From assembly GCF_019396345.1 (NCBI RefSeq), contig NZ_JAHKRM010000058.1, positions 1 through 41,516 on the forward strand: a stretch of DNA of 41,516 nt, written 5' to 3'. Position numbers and translations under genes: made by a program. This DNA comes from Nonomuraea guangzhouensis (GTDB taxonomy: Bacteria > Actinomycetota > Actinomycetes > Streptosporangiales > Streptosporangiaceae). The notes beneath the pieces are model-generated. The model was not told the DNA's origin and did no database searches. It saw only the letters and a program-made list of their open reading frames with translations. Shown here piece by piece: positions 30,329-39,118 of this stretch (the stretch's first letter is position 1; every line of letters begins with the position of its first letter).

Positions 30329-31857
30329 GGGACGTATCCGGCGGTCCGGTCGGCGGCTCTGGCCCAGCGGACCGTCAGGTTCGCCTTGGCCGGGAGTGGC
30401 GCGCCGGCCAGCAGGTCGGACAGCGGGAGCGGCCAGCCGAGCGCCCCGGCGTGGCGGGAGAGCACGTCCCGGGCGATCCGCCACAGTTCGCGCAGCAGCT
30501 GGTCGTCGTCGCCCGCCAGCGTGGCGGCGATCTCGGTGAGGTGGTTGACCAGCAGGCAGTAGACGACGCGGGCCCAGCCGCGCTCCGCGTCGTAGCTCAG
30601 GGCCTGCGCCACCTTCGCGGGCACGCCGTCGAGCGAGTGGCGGCCGGAGACGAGCTTGGTGCCTTCCAGGTCGCGGAAGACCGCTTCCACGGGCAGCCCC
30701 GAGGCGTCCAGGCCGACGAGGACGTTCTGCAGGTGCGGTTCGAGTATCACGCCGTGCGTGAAGTACAGCTCCAGCACCGGTGGCGCCACCACCGAGACGT
30801 AGGCGGTCCACCAGGCGAGCGGATCGCCCGCGGGCGCCTGGAGGGCGAGGGCGCCGGACAGGACCGGAGTGACGCCGGGGGAGCACACGGACCACGGGCT
30901 GGCCCGGACGATCACGCCGAGGCCTTCGAGCAGGCGGGTGCCGAGCGCGGCGGAGCGGTAACCCGGCTCGGGCAGCCAGCGGGTGCCCGGATGCGCGGCC
31001 GTGACCGCGTCGAACACCGGCCCCAGGCGCGAGGTCAGCTCCACCGCGCCGGCCAGCTCGTACCAGGCGTTCTTGCGCACGCAGTTGGTGATGCGGACAT
31101 CGAGGCTGAACTTCAGGCACGACTCCGCCGCGGGCGCGTAGACGGTCCGCACCGACGAGGTGGGCACGGCCACCGGGCCGGGACCCAGATCGATCAGCTC
31201 GCCGCCGAAGGCCGGGCGCAGCAGGTCGAGCTGCCACGGGTGGGCGGGCAGCAGCCGGTAGCCGGGCGGCGCCTCGCCCAGCAGGTCGAGAGCCGACGCG
31301 TCGCCTTCCTCCGCGACCACGTCCGCGCGGACGCCGAGCAGTCGGACGGGGAACTCGGCGTGCGCCTCGGGCGCGTACCGCAGCCAATCGGCGCCGCCGC
31401 GCGACTTGGGGCTCGGGTGGAACGGATGCCCGTGAACCAGCGCCTGCTCGGAGGCCAGCCACGGGTCGGCGGGCGCCACGGCCTCGGCCCGGGCCGCCAG
31501 GATCGCGGCGATCGCGTCCCTGCTCGCGGCCACCTGCCCGGCGAACTCCCCATTGGACGCCGCGTTGCCGGTCAGGTCGGCCTCCGCCAGTCGTACCAGC
31601 TCGTCGGTCGTGAGGGGCTGCCAGGTGCCGCGGTCCAGACGCTCGGGCGGCCCGGCGAACCGCAGCGCGGCCCCGCCGTGCGTACGGACCCGCAGCAGCG
31701 TGCCCCCGACCCGCAGCAGCAGGTACGGTGGCGCGGGCCAGACCAGGCCACGCGGCCCGGCCACCTCCCGCACGCAGCACCGCAGCAGGGCGCCCAGCGT
31801 CGCCTCCTCGGCTGATGACACCGGCGAGACCGGTGAGTCGAGGACCAGACCGTGCAT
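30307..31857 (-). CDS. IucA/IucC-family NIS siderophore synthetase (second)
   Basis: A 516-residue NRPS-independent siderophore (NIS) synthetase that adenylates a carboxylate such as citrate or a citryl intermediate and condenses it with an amine or alcohol. Family motifs: GHPFHPSPKSR near residue 138, LKFSLDVRITNCVRKNAWYEL, GVILEPHLQNVLVG, and VFRDLEGTKLV in the C-terminal FhuF-like part. The ATG at 31857 directly abuts the previous stop (TGAATG) and is preceded by GAGGAG, so translation is coupled. The motif set is well kept. It corresponds to PvsD or PvsB of vibrioferrin synthesis; substrate order cannot be read from sequence. Confidence 0.9.
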   Translation of the reverse strand: MHGLVLDSPVSPVSSAEEATLGALLRCCVREVAGPRGLVWPAPPYLLLRVGGTLLRVRTHGGAALRFAGPPERLDRGTWQPLTTDELVRLAEADLTGNAASNGEFAGQVAASRDAIAAILAARAEAVAPADPWLASEQALVHGHPFHPSPKSRGGADWLRYAPEAHAEFPVRLLGVRADVVAEEGDASALDLLGEAPPGYRLLPAHPWQLDLLRPAFGGELIDLGPGPVAVPTSSVRTVYAPAAESCLKFSLDVRITNCVRKNAWYELAGAVELTSRLGPVFDAVTAAHPGTRWLPEPGYRSAALGTRLLEGLGVIVRASPWSVCSPGVTPVLSGALALQAPAGDPLAWWTAYVSVVAPPVLELYFTHGVILEPHLQNVLVGLDASGLPVEAVFRDLEGTKLVSGRHSLDGVPAKVAQALSYDAERGWARVVYCLLVNHLTEIAATLAGDDDQLLRELWRIARDVLSRHAGALGWPLPLSDLLAGAPLPAKANLTVRWARAADRTAGYVPIANPLA

Positions 31858-33336
31858 TCAAGCTCTCCTCAGATAGTTGGGCCCGCTGGTGCCGTAGAAC
31901 TTGTTGATGTCCCGCGCCCCGGAACGTTCCTTGGCCACGAGGGTCCCCGCGGTGATCATCGACTTGCCGGTGAGCCTGGCCGCGTCGAGCGTCCTGGCCC
32001 GCAGCAGCCTGGCCATGGGGTCGTCGCCGTACTCGTCGAGCGCCTCGGCCAGCGTGTCGCGCAGCAGCGCGGACGCCTGGGCGGGCGGCAGGGCCCCGAA
32101 CACGATCGCGGCCGCCGCCAGGTGCAGTGTGATGGTCACGAACACGTCGGCCAGGGCGTGCGGATCGTCGGTGAGCATCCGCTCGTCGCGGAACGCGGGC
32201 ACCTCGACGCCCGCCGCGGCCAGCCTCGAAGGAGAGGCCAGCAGCCCGTCGTTATCCTTGACCAGCAGTTTCATCCGCCCGTCCTGGAACACCAGCGACA
32301 GGTTCTGCTGATGGGCCTCCAGCGCGACGCCGTAGCGGACGAAGAGCCGTACGTTCCAGCGCAGCAGCAGGCGCAGATAGCCGGGCAGCACGTCGCCCAC
32401 CTCCTGGAGCACCCCGGGGGCGTTGAGCGCGGCGACCGGCACCATCCGGCCCGCCGGCAGTCTCCTGACCATCCAGGCGAGATACTCGTGCCCGGCGTGC
32501 GCGTAGGTCTGCTCGTCGGCGACCAGCACGTCGGGGTCGGCCAGGCGGCGCAGCAGCAGCTCGGCCAGGGCGCCGTCGTGGAGGGTGCCGGGTTTGATCG
32601 ACCGCCGGTTCCGCGCCCCCAGCGTGCTGGCGGGCAGCGGCAGCTTGAGGTGGGTGCGGGCGTCGAGCTCCACGGTCCGCATGGACAGCGTGGGTCGTAC
32701 GGTCAGCGACGGCTCGTCGAACAGCCGCACCCCGTCGATCTTCCGCACCTCGCCGACGGCGAGTGGATGGACCGGGAACAGCACCTCGTCGGCCCCCACC
32801 TCATGGACGGCGTGCGGCGGACGCGCGGCAGAGCCCGGCGCCAGCAGCCGGCGCGGCACCGCCGCCCAGCGCAGCTCGAACGACGGCGCGAACTCGGGCG
32901 CGTACGCGGGCAGCGCGGAGACGGGCACCCCCAGCCGCGCCCGGGAGGTCGGATACACCGGATGGTCGACGAAAGCCGCCAGCGACTCGTACGACGGCCC
33001 CCTGCCGAGGACCTCGGCCCGGTGCGCGTCGTGCAGCTCCAGCGCGGCCAGCGCCTGCGCGCACTCCTCGGCGAACGCCGCCACCCCCTGCGCGTCGGCC
33101 GGATCGGCCACCTCGGCCAGCGTGCCGAGCACCTCCGCCAGCCCCAGCCGCTCGCCGGGACCGACCACGAAGTCCTGGAACAGCAGCCCCGGCACCAGCC
33201 GCACCCGGCGCCCGCCGGCCAGCTCCAGCTCCACGCCGTCACGGCTCCTGGCCACCCGCGCGGACAGCCCGCCGTAGTCCTCGCGCAGCAGCGCGTCCAG
33301 CACCCGCGAGGCCAGGTACGCCTCCCGCGAGCTCAT
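31858..33336 (-). CDS. IucA/IucC-family NIS siderophore synthetase (first)
   Basis: A 492-residue NIS synthetase, second gene of the operon. Motifs: DHPVYPTSRARLGV (the HPxHPxxK-type ATP motif with Tyr and Ser variants) near residue 148, HLKLPLPASTLGARNRRSIK, GVALEAHQQNLSLVF and KLLVKDNDGLL. The ATG at 33336 overlaps the ATP-grasp stop (ATGA); an in-frame GTG at 33348 is an alternative. It probably makes the first citrate-amine or citrate-alcohol bond, with the second synthetase acting on the product, but the order is inference. The degenerate first motif suggests a different acyl substrate from its neighbour. Confidence 0.9.
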   Translation of the reverse strand: MSSREAYLASRVLDALLREDYGGLSARVARSRDGVELELAGGRRVRLVPGLLFQDFVVGPGERLGLAEVLGTLAEVADPADAQGVAAFAEECAQALAALELHDAHRAEVLGRGPSYESLAAFVDHPVYPTSRARLGVPVSALPAYAPEFAPSFELRWAAVPRRLLAPGSAARPPHAVHEVGADEVLFPVHPLAVGEVRKIDGVRLFDEPSLTVRPTLSMRTVELDARTHLKLPLPASTLGARNRRSIKPGTLHDGALAELLLRRLADPDVLVADEQTYAHAGHEYLAWMVRRLPAGRMVPVAALNAPGVLQEVGDVLPGYLRLLLRWNVRLFVRYGVALEAHQQNLSLVFQDGRMKLLVKDNDGLLASPSRLAAAGVEVPAFRDERMLTDDPHALADVFVTITLHLAAAAIVFGALPPAQASALLRDTLAEALDEYGDDPMARLLRARTLDAARLTGKSMITAGTLVAKERSGARDINKFYGTSGPNYLRRA

Positions 33337-34469
33337 CCCAGGACCCACGGCCTGGCCGCCCGGAAGCCCTCGATGGCCGCCTCCACCCGCGCACGGTCCG
33401 GGCCGACGGCCCGGATGACGCCGAGATAGTCGCGGTTCGTATGGGTCTGTTCGACGACGTCACCGATCGCCCGTAGCGGCCGGTGCCACAGCCTGACGCC
33501 GTCGGAGACGAGCTCCGCCGCTCCCGGCGCCGACGTGATCGTCCCCGACCGGTCGGCGACCAGGCTGACCGCACTGCCGAACCGCGACGTATCCGGTACG
33601 GCCGGCACGTCGTCCCCCAGATGCACCCGCAGGATCCACTCGAACACCGGCACCCCGAGCACATCGGCCAGCAGGAAGTCGCAGTGGTCGCCGATCACCC
33701 GATAGTTCACCTCGACGACGCGCGGCCCGGCCGGGGTGACGACGTACTCGGTGTGGCACGCGCCGAACCCCACCCCGAGCGCCCCCAACGCGGCCAGAAC
33801 ATGCTCACGAGGCCCGTCCGGCGCCCAGTCCAGCCGTTCCTCGACGAAGTACGGCAACGGCCCCAGCGTCGTCCTGAACCCCCCGAGAACTCGCACTCCC
33901 TCGGCGTCCCCGAGCGTCTCCAGCGTGCGCAGCGGCCCCTCGAGGTACTCCTCCACGACCAGCGCCTCGCCGGGCCGCCGCTTCCTGAGCGTCGCCACCG
34001 CCCCGGCCAGGTCCCGCTCGACCAGCAGCACGTCCTCGCTCGCGACCCCCTCGCGCGGCTTGACGACCAGTGGGTACGGCAGACCGCCGAGCACGGGATC
34101 GCCGGGCGCCAGGCGTACCGACGAGACCCGTTCGACCCCGGCCTCGGCGAGCCGGCGGCGCATCAGGAACTTGTTCTTGGCCGCCAGGCAGGCCCGCCAG
34201 TCCTTGCCGGGCAGCCCGAAGTAGGCCGCCGCCAGCGCGGTCTCCACCTGCAGGTGGTCGGAGTTGGAGAAGATCGCGTCCGGCCGGCCGAGCTGCTCGA
34301 TCGCGTCGATCACCGCCCGCGGGTCGCGCACGTCGCACGCGACGGCGCCCGGATGCTGCTCCGGCCGGTCAGTGAGAATCGTCACACGACAGCCCAGAGC
34401 CTCGGCAGCGGGCAGGAACCCGTCCGTCACCGAATCGGTCGGTTTGAGTGCGGTCAGGTAGAGCCGCAA
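33333..34469 (-). CDS. ATP-grasp ligase of the siderophore operon (PvsA-like)
   Basis: A 378-residue ATP-grasp carboxylate-amine ligase and the first gene of the operon. It has an N-terminal Rossmann-like domain (MRLYLTALKPTDS), LAAKNKFLMRRRLAEAGV, YPLVVKPREGVASEDVLLVE (ATP-binding Lys), ALVVEEYLEGPLRT, and VVEVNYRVIGDHCDFLLAD with metal-binding Glu/Asn. It would join an amino acid or keto acid to the siderophore core. The start is TTG at 34469; no ATG or GTG is available in frame after the iron box. The iron box lies 21-39 bp upstream, so the whole operon should be repressed by iron. Confidence 0.87.
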   Translation of the reverse strand: MRLYLTALKPTDSVTDGFLPAAEALGCRVTILTDRPEQHPGAVACDVRDPRAVIDAIEQLGRPDAIFSNSDHLQVETALAAAYFGLPGKDWRACLAAKNKFLMRRRLAEAGVERVSSVRLAPGDPVLGGLPYPLVVKPREGVASEDVLLVERDLAGAVATLRKRRPGEALVVEEYLEGPLRTLETLGDAEGVRVLGGFRTTLGPLPYFVEERLDWAPDGPREHVLAALGALGVGFGACHTEYVVTPAGPRVVEVNYRVIGDHCDFLLADVLGVPVFEWILRVHLGDDVPAVPDTSRFGSAVSLVADRSGTITSAPGAAELVSDGVRLWHRPLRAIGDVVEQTHTNRDYLGVIRAVGPDRARVEAAIEGFRAARPWVLG

Positions 34470-34489
34470 CGCGAAGGCACCCCCGGGTC

Positions 34490-34508
34490 TCAGGTAAGGC
34501 TAACCTAA
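34490..34508 (-). promoter_or_regulatory. IdeR/DmdR iron box controlling the siderophore operon
   Basis: On the minus strand the site reads TTAGGTTAGCCTTACCTGA, 16 of 19 matches to the actinobacterial iron box TTAGGTTAGGCTAACCTAA. It sits just downstream of a TAGGAT -10 and upstream of the TTG start at 34469, a classic repressor position for DtxR-family regulators loaded with Fe2+. Confidence 0.88.
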
Positions 34509-34515
34509 CCCGCCG

Positions 34516-34521
34516 ATCCTA
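34516..34521 (-). promoter_or_regulatory. -10 element of the siderophore operon
   Basis: TAGGAT on the minus strand, 8 bp upstream of the iron box. The -35 is weak. The predicted transcript would start inside or next to the iron box. Confidence 0.5.
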
Positions 34522-34571
34522 GCCCGTGGGCGATCATCCCGGATACCAGACCCCGCATTCGGTGGCGGTCA

Positions 34572-34577
34572 TAGGAT
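34572..34577 (+). promoter_or_regulatory. -10 element of nudC
   Basis: TAGGAT on the plus strand. If transcription starts ~7 bp later (near 34584), the ATG at 34576 cannot be used, which favours GTG at 34606 as the nudC start. The -35 is not clear. Confidence 0.45.
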
Positions 34578-34605
34578 GACATGGGATTTGGGAAGGGTGG
34601 GGCCC

Positions 34606-35580
34606 GTGGAGACGCGAGCGGAAGAGCAACTCATCGGACCGCTGCTCCTCGCACGCGGCACCATCGACAGATCGTCCGCGCTGCGGGCGAACGCCGGTTG
34701 GCTGGAGCGCGCTTGGACCGATCCGGCGACCAGGGTGCTGGTGATCGACGACGGCCAGACCTTGGTCAAGCGCGTCGGCGACGAGGTGCACGCGGTCCTT
34801 TACGACACAGCTGAGGCACCACCGGGCGAACGCTACCTGCTGGGCGTCGAGGACGGAGTCGCCTACTTCGCGGTCGCCGCGCCGCTGCCCGGCTCGCGGG
34901 CCGGCGACGCCAACGGCCGCGTCACGATGCCGATGAGCCTGCGCGACACGGGCGAGGGCGAGCTCGTCGTCGCGGGCCTGCGCCAGGTGGGCGGCCTGCT
35001 GGGCGACCGCGACGCGGGCCTGCTGGTCTACGCGGTGGCGCTGGAGGCCTGGCACTCGACACACGAGTTCTGCCCGCGCTGCGGCAGCCGTACGGACGTG
35101 CAGGCGGGCGGCCACATCCGGGTCTGCCCACGCGACGCCAGCCAGCACTTCCCACGCGTCGACCCCGCGGTGATCATGCTCATCCGCGACGAGGACGACC
35201 GCTGCCTGCTGGCCCGCGGCCCGCAGTGGCCGGAGGGCCGGCTGTCGATCCTGGCCGGGTTCGTGGAGCCGGGGGAGTCGCTGGAGCACGCCGTCATCCG
35301 CGAGGTGGCCGAGGAGGTGGGCGTCACCGTCGTCGAACCACGCTACCTCGGCAGCCAGCCGTGGCCCTTCCCGCGCAGCCTGATGCTCGGCTTCTTCGCC
35401 CGCGCCACCACGACCACCCTCACCCCCGACGCCGAAGAGATCGCCGAGGCCCACTGGTTCTCCCGCGACCAACTGGTGAAGGCCCTGCAATCAGGCGAGC
35501 TCCGCCTCCCCCCACCGGTCTCGATCGCCCGCCGCCTCATCGAGACCTGGTACGGCGGACCACTTTCGGGGGACTGGTAG
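34606..35580 (+). CDS. nudC: NAD+/NADH diphosphatase NudC
   Basis: A Nudix hydrolase that cleaves NADH or NAD (and NAD caps on RNA) to NMN(H) and AMP. The Nudix box is complete: GFVEPGESLEHAVIREVAEEVGV read in two parts as GFVEPGESLEHAV and IREVAEEVGV. It is followed by the NADH-pyrophosphatase array SQPWPFPRSLMLGF. The central zinc ribbon keeps FCPRCG but the second knuckle reads VCPRDASQHFPR, with only one Cys. The GTG at 34606 (324 aa) was chosen because a TAGGAT -10 overlaps the upstream ATG at 34576. It is divergent from the siderophore operon and convergent with the mycoredoxin gene; it is part of the conserved uvrD2-nudC block. Confidence 0.93.
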   Translation: METRAEEQLIGPLLLARGTIDRSSALRANAGWLERAWTDPATRVLVIDDGQTLVKRVGDEVHAVLYDTAEAPPGERYLLGVEDGVAYFAVAAPLPGSRAGDANGRVTMPMSLRDTGEGELVVAGLRQVGGLLGDRDAGLLVYAVALEAWHSTHEFCPRCGSRTDVQAGGHIRVCPRDASQHFPRVDPAVIMLIRDEDDRCLLARGPQWPEGRLSILAGFVEPGESLEHAVIREVAEEVGVTVVEPRYLGSQPWPFPRSLMLGFFARATTTTLTPDAEEIAEAHWFSRDQLVKALQSGELRLPPPVSIARRLIETWYGGPLSGDW

Positions 35581-35657
35581 GTCGCGGCGCCATCCTCCGC
35601 GCGGTGCCACAGCTGAAGAGGCTCCTGGAGCACAAGCTCGACAGTCCCCTGAACCAG

Positions 35658-35688
35658 CAGGCCTGGGCGCACCAACAGCCCAGGCCTG
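35658..35688. terminator. Bidirectional terminator between nudC and the mycoredoxin gene
   Basis: CAGGCCTGGGC, 9-nt loop, GCCCAGGCCTG: a perfect 11-bp stem between the convergent stop codons. T-tracts are weak on both sides. Confidence 0.7.
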
Positions 35689-35706
35689 GGTAGCGGTTGA
35701 GAAGCC

Positions 35707-35955
35707 TCAGGCCGCCTGGAGGAGCGCCTTGACCTCGCGCGCCGACGGGTTGGTGCGGACGACCCGCCCCGCGGGCGTCTCGATCACCACGGTGGGCACC
35801 ACTTGGTTGCCGTTGTTGACGCTCATCACGAACTCGGCGGCATCGGGATTACGCTCGATGTCGATCTCGTCGAAGCTGATCCCTTCGCGGGTGAGCTGCG
35901 ACTTGAGTCGTTTGCAGGGACCGCACCAGGTGGTGCTGTAAACCGTGAGCGCCAT
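35707..35955 (-). CDS. mrx1: Mycoredoxin (glutaredoxin-like, mycothiol-dependent)
   Basis: An 82-residue thioredoxin-fold oxidoreductase that reduces mycothiol-mixed disulfides on proteins, the actinobacterial counterpart of glutaredoxin. The active site is TTWCGPCKRLK at residues 8-18; mycobacterial Mrx1 has CGYC, so the Pro is a variant closer to thioredoxin. The cis-Pro loop is QVVPTVVI. The ATG at 35955 is preceded by an AGGGATG-type ribosome-binding site. The position between nudC and uvrD2 is conserved (Rv3198A). Confidence 0.92.
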   Translation of the reverse strand: MALTVYSTTWCGPCKRLKSQLTREGISFDEIDIERNPDAAEFVMSVNNGNQVVPTVVIETPAGRVVRTNPSAREVKALLQAA

Positions 35956-36019
35956 GTGGACATCCCTTCGAGGCGAAAGCAGGCGGTCGGTGCAACAACC
36001 TGGAAGGCTCCGGTAATCC

Positions 36020-36925
36020 CTAACCGATGCGGTCGGCGATCCACTGCTGCACGCGGTCGGCGATGCCTATCTCGCGATAGAGCGGCGCGCTGTGCGCGAC
36101 GCCGGGCGAGGTGAAGATCGTCACCGGCACCCCCACCTGGCCCAGCATCTCCTTGAGCAGCTGGCTCTGCGACGGCGGCACGAACTCGTCCGTGGAGTGC
36201 ACGGTCAGCACCGGCGCGTCGTTGTGGCTGGCGTGCCAGGCCACCTCCATGCTGGCCCAGACGCGCGAGCACTTGCCCCTGGGCAGGCAGCCGCCGGCGA
36301 GCTGGATCGCCGAGTTACGCAGTTTGCGCTTGTACGGGTCCGGGGAGTTGGCGCCGTCGGCGTAGGCGCGCAGCGGCGAGATGATCGGCGACAGCCCGAC
36401 CACGCCCTTGAGGCCCCGCAGCTGCCCGTCGCCGTACGTGCCGATCGACGCGGCGATGTGCCCGCCCGCCGAGAAGCCCACCACGACGTACTTGTTCGGG
36501 TCGAACGACCAGCGCTCGGCGTGCTTGCGCGCCAGGGCGATTGAGGCCAGCGCGTCGACCCGCTGCGCGGGCCACGCCGCCTCGCCGGAGAGCCGGTAGT
36601 TGATGTTGAAGACCGTGTAGCCGAGGTCGGCGTAACTGCGGGCGATCTCGGTCATCTGCTTCTTGTCGCCGCTGGACCACCAGCCGCCGTGGATCAGGAA
36701 GACGCCGGGGCGCTTGGTGCCGTCCGAGGTCCACCAGATGTCCATGTCCTGGCGGCGGCGCGCGCCGTAGGAGATGGTCTCGGTTGATAAACCGCTCAGC
36801 CCGTACGGATCGGGCGATGTGGTCGACACGGGGCCCGGGGTGGGGTCCTTCGTCGCCTGCGCCGTCATCGGCGTCAACGCGACGGCAGCGAGCGCGCAAA
36901 CGCTCACGAAAACCGCTGTTCGCAC
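36020..36925 (-). CDS. Secreted alpha/beta hydrolase (BD-FAE-like esterase)
   Basis: A 301-residue exported esterase-type protein. A signal peptide (VRTAVFVSVCALAAVALTPM, cleavage near TAQA) is followed by a Pro/Thr-rich linker and the hydrolase fold. The oxyanion motif is FLIHGGWWSSGDK, the nucleophile is in GFSAGG near residue 150, the acid is in HSTDEFVPP and the His in GVAHSAPLYRE. The HGGWW motif is typical of the BD-FAE/hormone-sensitive-lipase group. The GTG at 36925 gives the signal peptide; the open frame continues upstream without a credible start. It probably acts on extracellular esters; the substrate is unknown. It is divergent from uvrD2. Confidence 0.85.
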   Translation of the reverse strand: MRTAVFVSVCALAAVALTPMTAQATKDPTPGPVSTTSPDPYGLSGLSTETISYGARRRQDMDIWWTSDGTKRPGVFLIHGGWWSSGDKKQMTEIARSYADLGYTVFNINYRLSGEAAWPAQRVDALASIALARKHAERWSFDPNKYVVVGFSAGGHIAASIGTYGDGQLRGLKGVVGLSPIISPLRAYADGANSPDPYKRKLRNSAIQLAGGCLPRGKCSRVWASMEVAWHASHNDAPVLTVHSTDEFVPPSQSQLLKEMLGQVGVPVTIFTSPGVAHSAPLYREIGIADRVQQWIADRIG

Positions 36926-37069
36926 GGCCTGCCCTTTCCCCCATGCAGTTGGTCGGGCCCCATTGTGGGGGAAGAGACCCGTTCTTCGCATCTCGGCGAC
37001 GATTCGGACGACGGGCGGCATGTTGCCAGAATGGAGCCCTTCACCGCCACTGGCTGGGAGGATTGACCG

Positions 37070-39118
37070 GTGACCAACGTGGACGATGTCCTGTCCGGCC
37101 TCGACCCGGAGCAGCGCGAGGTGGCCGAGGCCGTGCGTGGTCCCGTGTGCGTTCTCGCAGGTGCGGGCACGGGTAAGACCCGGGCGATCACCCACCGGAT
37201 CGCCCACGCCGTGCGCAGCGGGGTCGTCGACGCGCCGAGCGTGCTGGCCGTGACATTCACCACACGGGCGGCGGGAGAGCTCAGGCAGCGGCTGCGGGCG
37301 CTGGGGGCGCCGGGGGTGCAGGCGCGTACGTTCCACGCCGCGGCGTTGCGGCAGCTCACCTACTTCTGGCCGCGGGTCATCGGCGGCGAGGCGCCCTCGG
37401 TGATCGAATCCAAGCTGCCGATCCTGATCGAAGCCTGCCGCCAGATCCGGAAAAATCCGGATCGGTCCGAGTTGCGGGACATCGCGGCGGAGGTCGAGTG
37501 GGCCAAGGTCACCCAGGTCGGTCCCGAGGACTACGCCGCGGCCGCCGCCAAGTCCGCGAGGACGCCCCCGGTGCCCGCCGAAGAGGTGTCCCGGCTCTAT
37601 GAGGCGTACGAGCGGATCAGGCGCGAGCGGCACCTGGTCGACTTCGAGACGATCCTGGAGCTGACGGCCGCGGTGATGACCGAGCACCAGGAGGTCGCCG
37701 CGCAGATCCGCCAGCAATACCGCTACTTCGTCGTCGACGAATACCAGGACGTCAACCCGCTGCAGAAGCTCCTGCTCGACACCTGGCTCGGCGGACGCGA
37801 CGACCTGTGCGTGGTCGGCGACCCCAACCAGACCATCTACTCCTTCACCGGCGCCTCGCCGCGCTACCTCACGGGCTTCGCCGTCGAACACCCGAAGGCC
37901 GCCGTCATCAAACTGGTCCGCGACTACCGTTCCACCCCCCAGGTGGTCGACCTGGCCAACCTGCTCATCGCCAAGGGCCGCTCCGCGCACCGCCTCGACC
38001 TGGTCGCCCAGCGGCCCGACGGCCCCCGGCCGGCCTTCGTCGACTACGACGACGAGCCCGCCGAGGCCGCCGGCGTCGCCAGGGCGATCAGGAAGCTGCT
38101 CGACCAGGGCGTCCAGTCCCGCGAGATCGCCGTGCTGTTCCGCGTCAACTCCCAGTCGGCGGCCTACGAGGAGGCCCTGTCCAAGGCCGAGATCCCCTAC
38201 GTCCTGCGCGGCGCCGAGCGCTTCTTCGAACGTCCAGAAGTACGCCACGCGGTCGTGCTGATGCGCGGCGCGGCCAGGTCCGCCTCCGAAGAGCCGCTGG
38301 CCACGGAGGTACACCACATCCTGGCGGGCATCGGCCTGACGCCCACGGTGCCGGGCGGCGGCAAGGCACGCGAGAAGTGGGAGTCGCTCAAGGCGCTGGC
38401 CGACCTCGCCGAGGACATGGCCGCCGAGGGCGCCGACCTCCCCGCCTACGTCGCGGAGCTGGAGCGGCGCGCCTCTGAGCAGCACGCCCCGCCCGTCGAA
38501 GGGGTGACCCTGGCCTCCCTGCACGCCGCCAAGGGGCTGGAGTGGGACGCGGTCTTCCTCGTCGGGGTCACGGACGGGATGCTGCCCATCGTGTACGCGG
38601 AGACGCCCGAGCAGATCGAGGAGGAGCGGCGGCTGCTCTATGTGGGGGTGACGCGGGCGCGCGAGCACCTGTCGGTCTCGTGGGCCCTGGCGCGCGCGCC
38701 CGGCGGACGCAAGGGGCGCCGCCCGTCGCGCTTCCTCGACGGCCTCACCGGCCGTCCCGCGCGGGCCGGCGCCGTTGTCTCCAGCTCTCCTCCACGAGAG
38801 CGTCGCTCGGTCGCCGTTCCGGTCAGTTGCCGGGTCTGCGCCAAGACGCTGGTGTCGGCCACGGAACAGAAGCTGGGGCGCTGCGCCACCTGCCCGGCCG
38901 ACTATGACGAGGCGCTGCTGGAGCGGCTCAAGGCATGGCGGGCCGCGACGGCCAAGGAGGCCAAGCTGCCGCCGTACGTGGTGTTCACGGACGTGACGCT
39001 GCAGGCCATCGCCGAGCGCGCGCCGGTCACCGAGCAGGACCTCCTGTCCATTACGGGCATCGGCCGCGTCAAACTCGACCGCTATGGGGATGCCGTCCTC
39101 GCGCTGTGCCGCTCCTGA
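37070..39118 (+). CDS. uvrD2: ATP-dependent DNA helicase UvrD2
   Basis: A 682-residue SF1A helicase with a UvrD/Rep motor, the tetracysteine module CRVC...CATC near residues 588-608, and a C-terminal HRDC domain (LKAWRAATAKEAKLPPYVVF to the end). This domain set defines actinobacterial UvrD2. Motifs: AGAGTGKTRA, TFTTRAAGEL, VVDEYQDVNPLQ, GDPNQTIYSFTGASP, LVRDYRST, SLHAAKGLEWD, VGVTRAREHL. It unwinds 3'-tailed duplexes and is essential in M. tuberculosis. The GTG at 37070 is preceded by GGGAGGA (37056-37062). Position next to mycoredoxin and nudC is conserved. Confidence 0.96.
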   Translation: MTNVDDVLSGLDPEQREVAEAVRGPVCVLAGAGTGKTRAITHRIAHAVRSGVVDAPSVLAVTFTTRAAGELRQRLRALGAPGVQARTFHAAALRQLTYFWPRVIGGEAPSVIESKLPILIEACRQIRKNPDRSELRDIAAEVEWAKVTQVGPEDYAAAAAKSARTPPVPAEEVSRLYEAYERIRRERHLVDFETILELTAAVMTEHQEVAAQIRQQYRYFVVDEYQDVNPLQKLLLDTWLGGRDDLCVVGDPNQTIYSFTGASPRYLTGFAVEHPKAAVIKLVRDYRSTPQVVDLANLLIAKGRSAHRLDLVAQRPDGPRPAFVDYDDEPAEAAGVARAIRKLLDQGVQSREIAVLFRVNSQSAAYEEALSKAEIPYVLRGAERFFERPEVRHAVVLMRGAARSASEEPLATEVHHILAGIGLTPTVPGGGKAREKWESLKALADLAEDMAAEGADLPAYVAELERRASEQHAPPVEGVTLASLHAAKGLEWDAVFLVGVTDGMLPIVYAETPEQIEEERRLLYVGVTRAREHLSVSWALARAPGGRKGRRPSRFLDGLTGRPARAGAVVSSSPPRERRSVAVPVSCRVCAKTLVSATEQKLGRCATCPADYDEALLERLKAWRAATAKEAKLPPYVVFTDVTLQAIAERAPVTEQDLLSITGIGRVKLDRYGDAVLALCRS

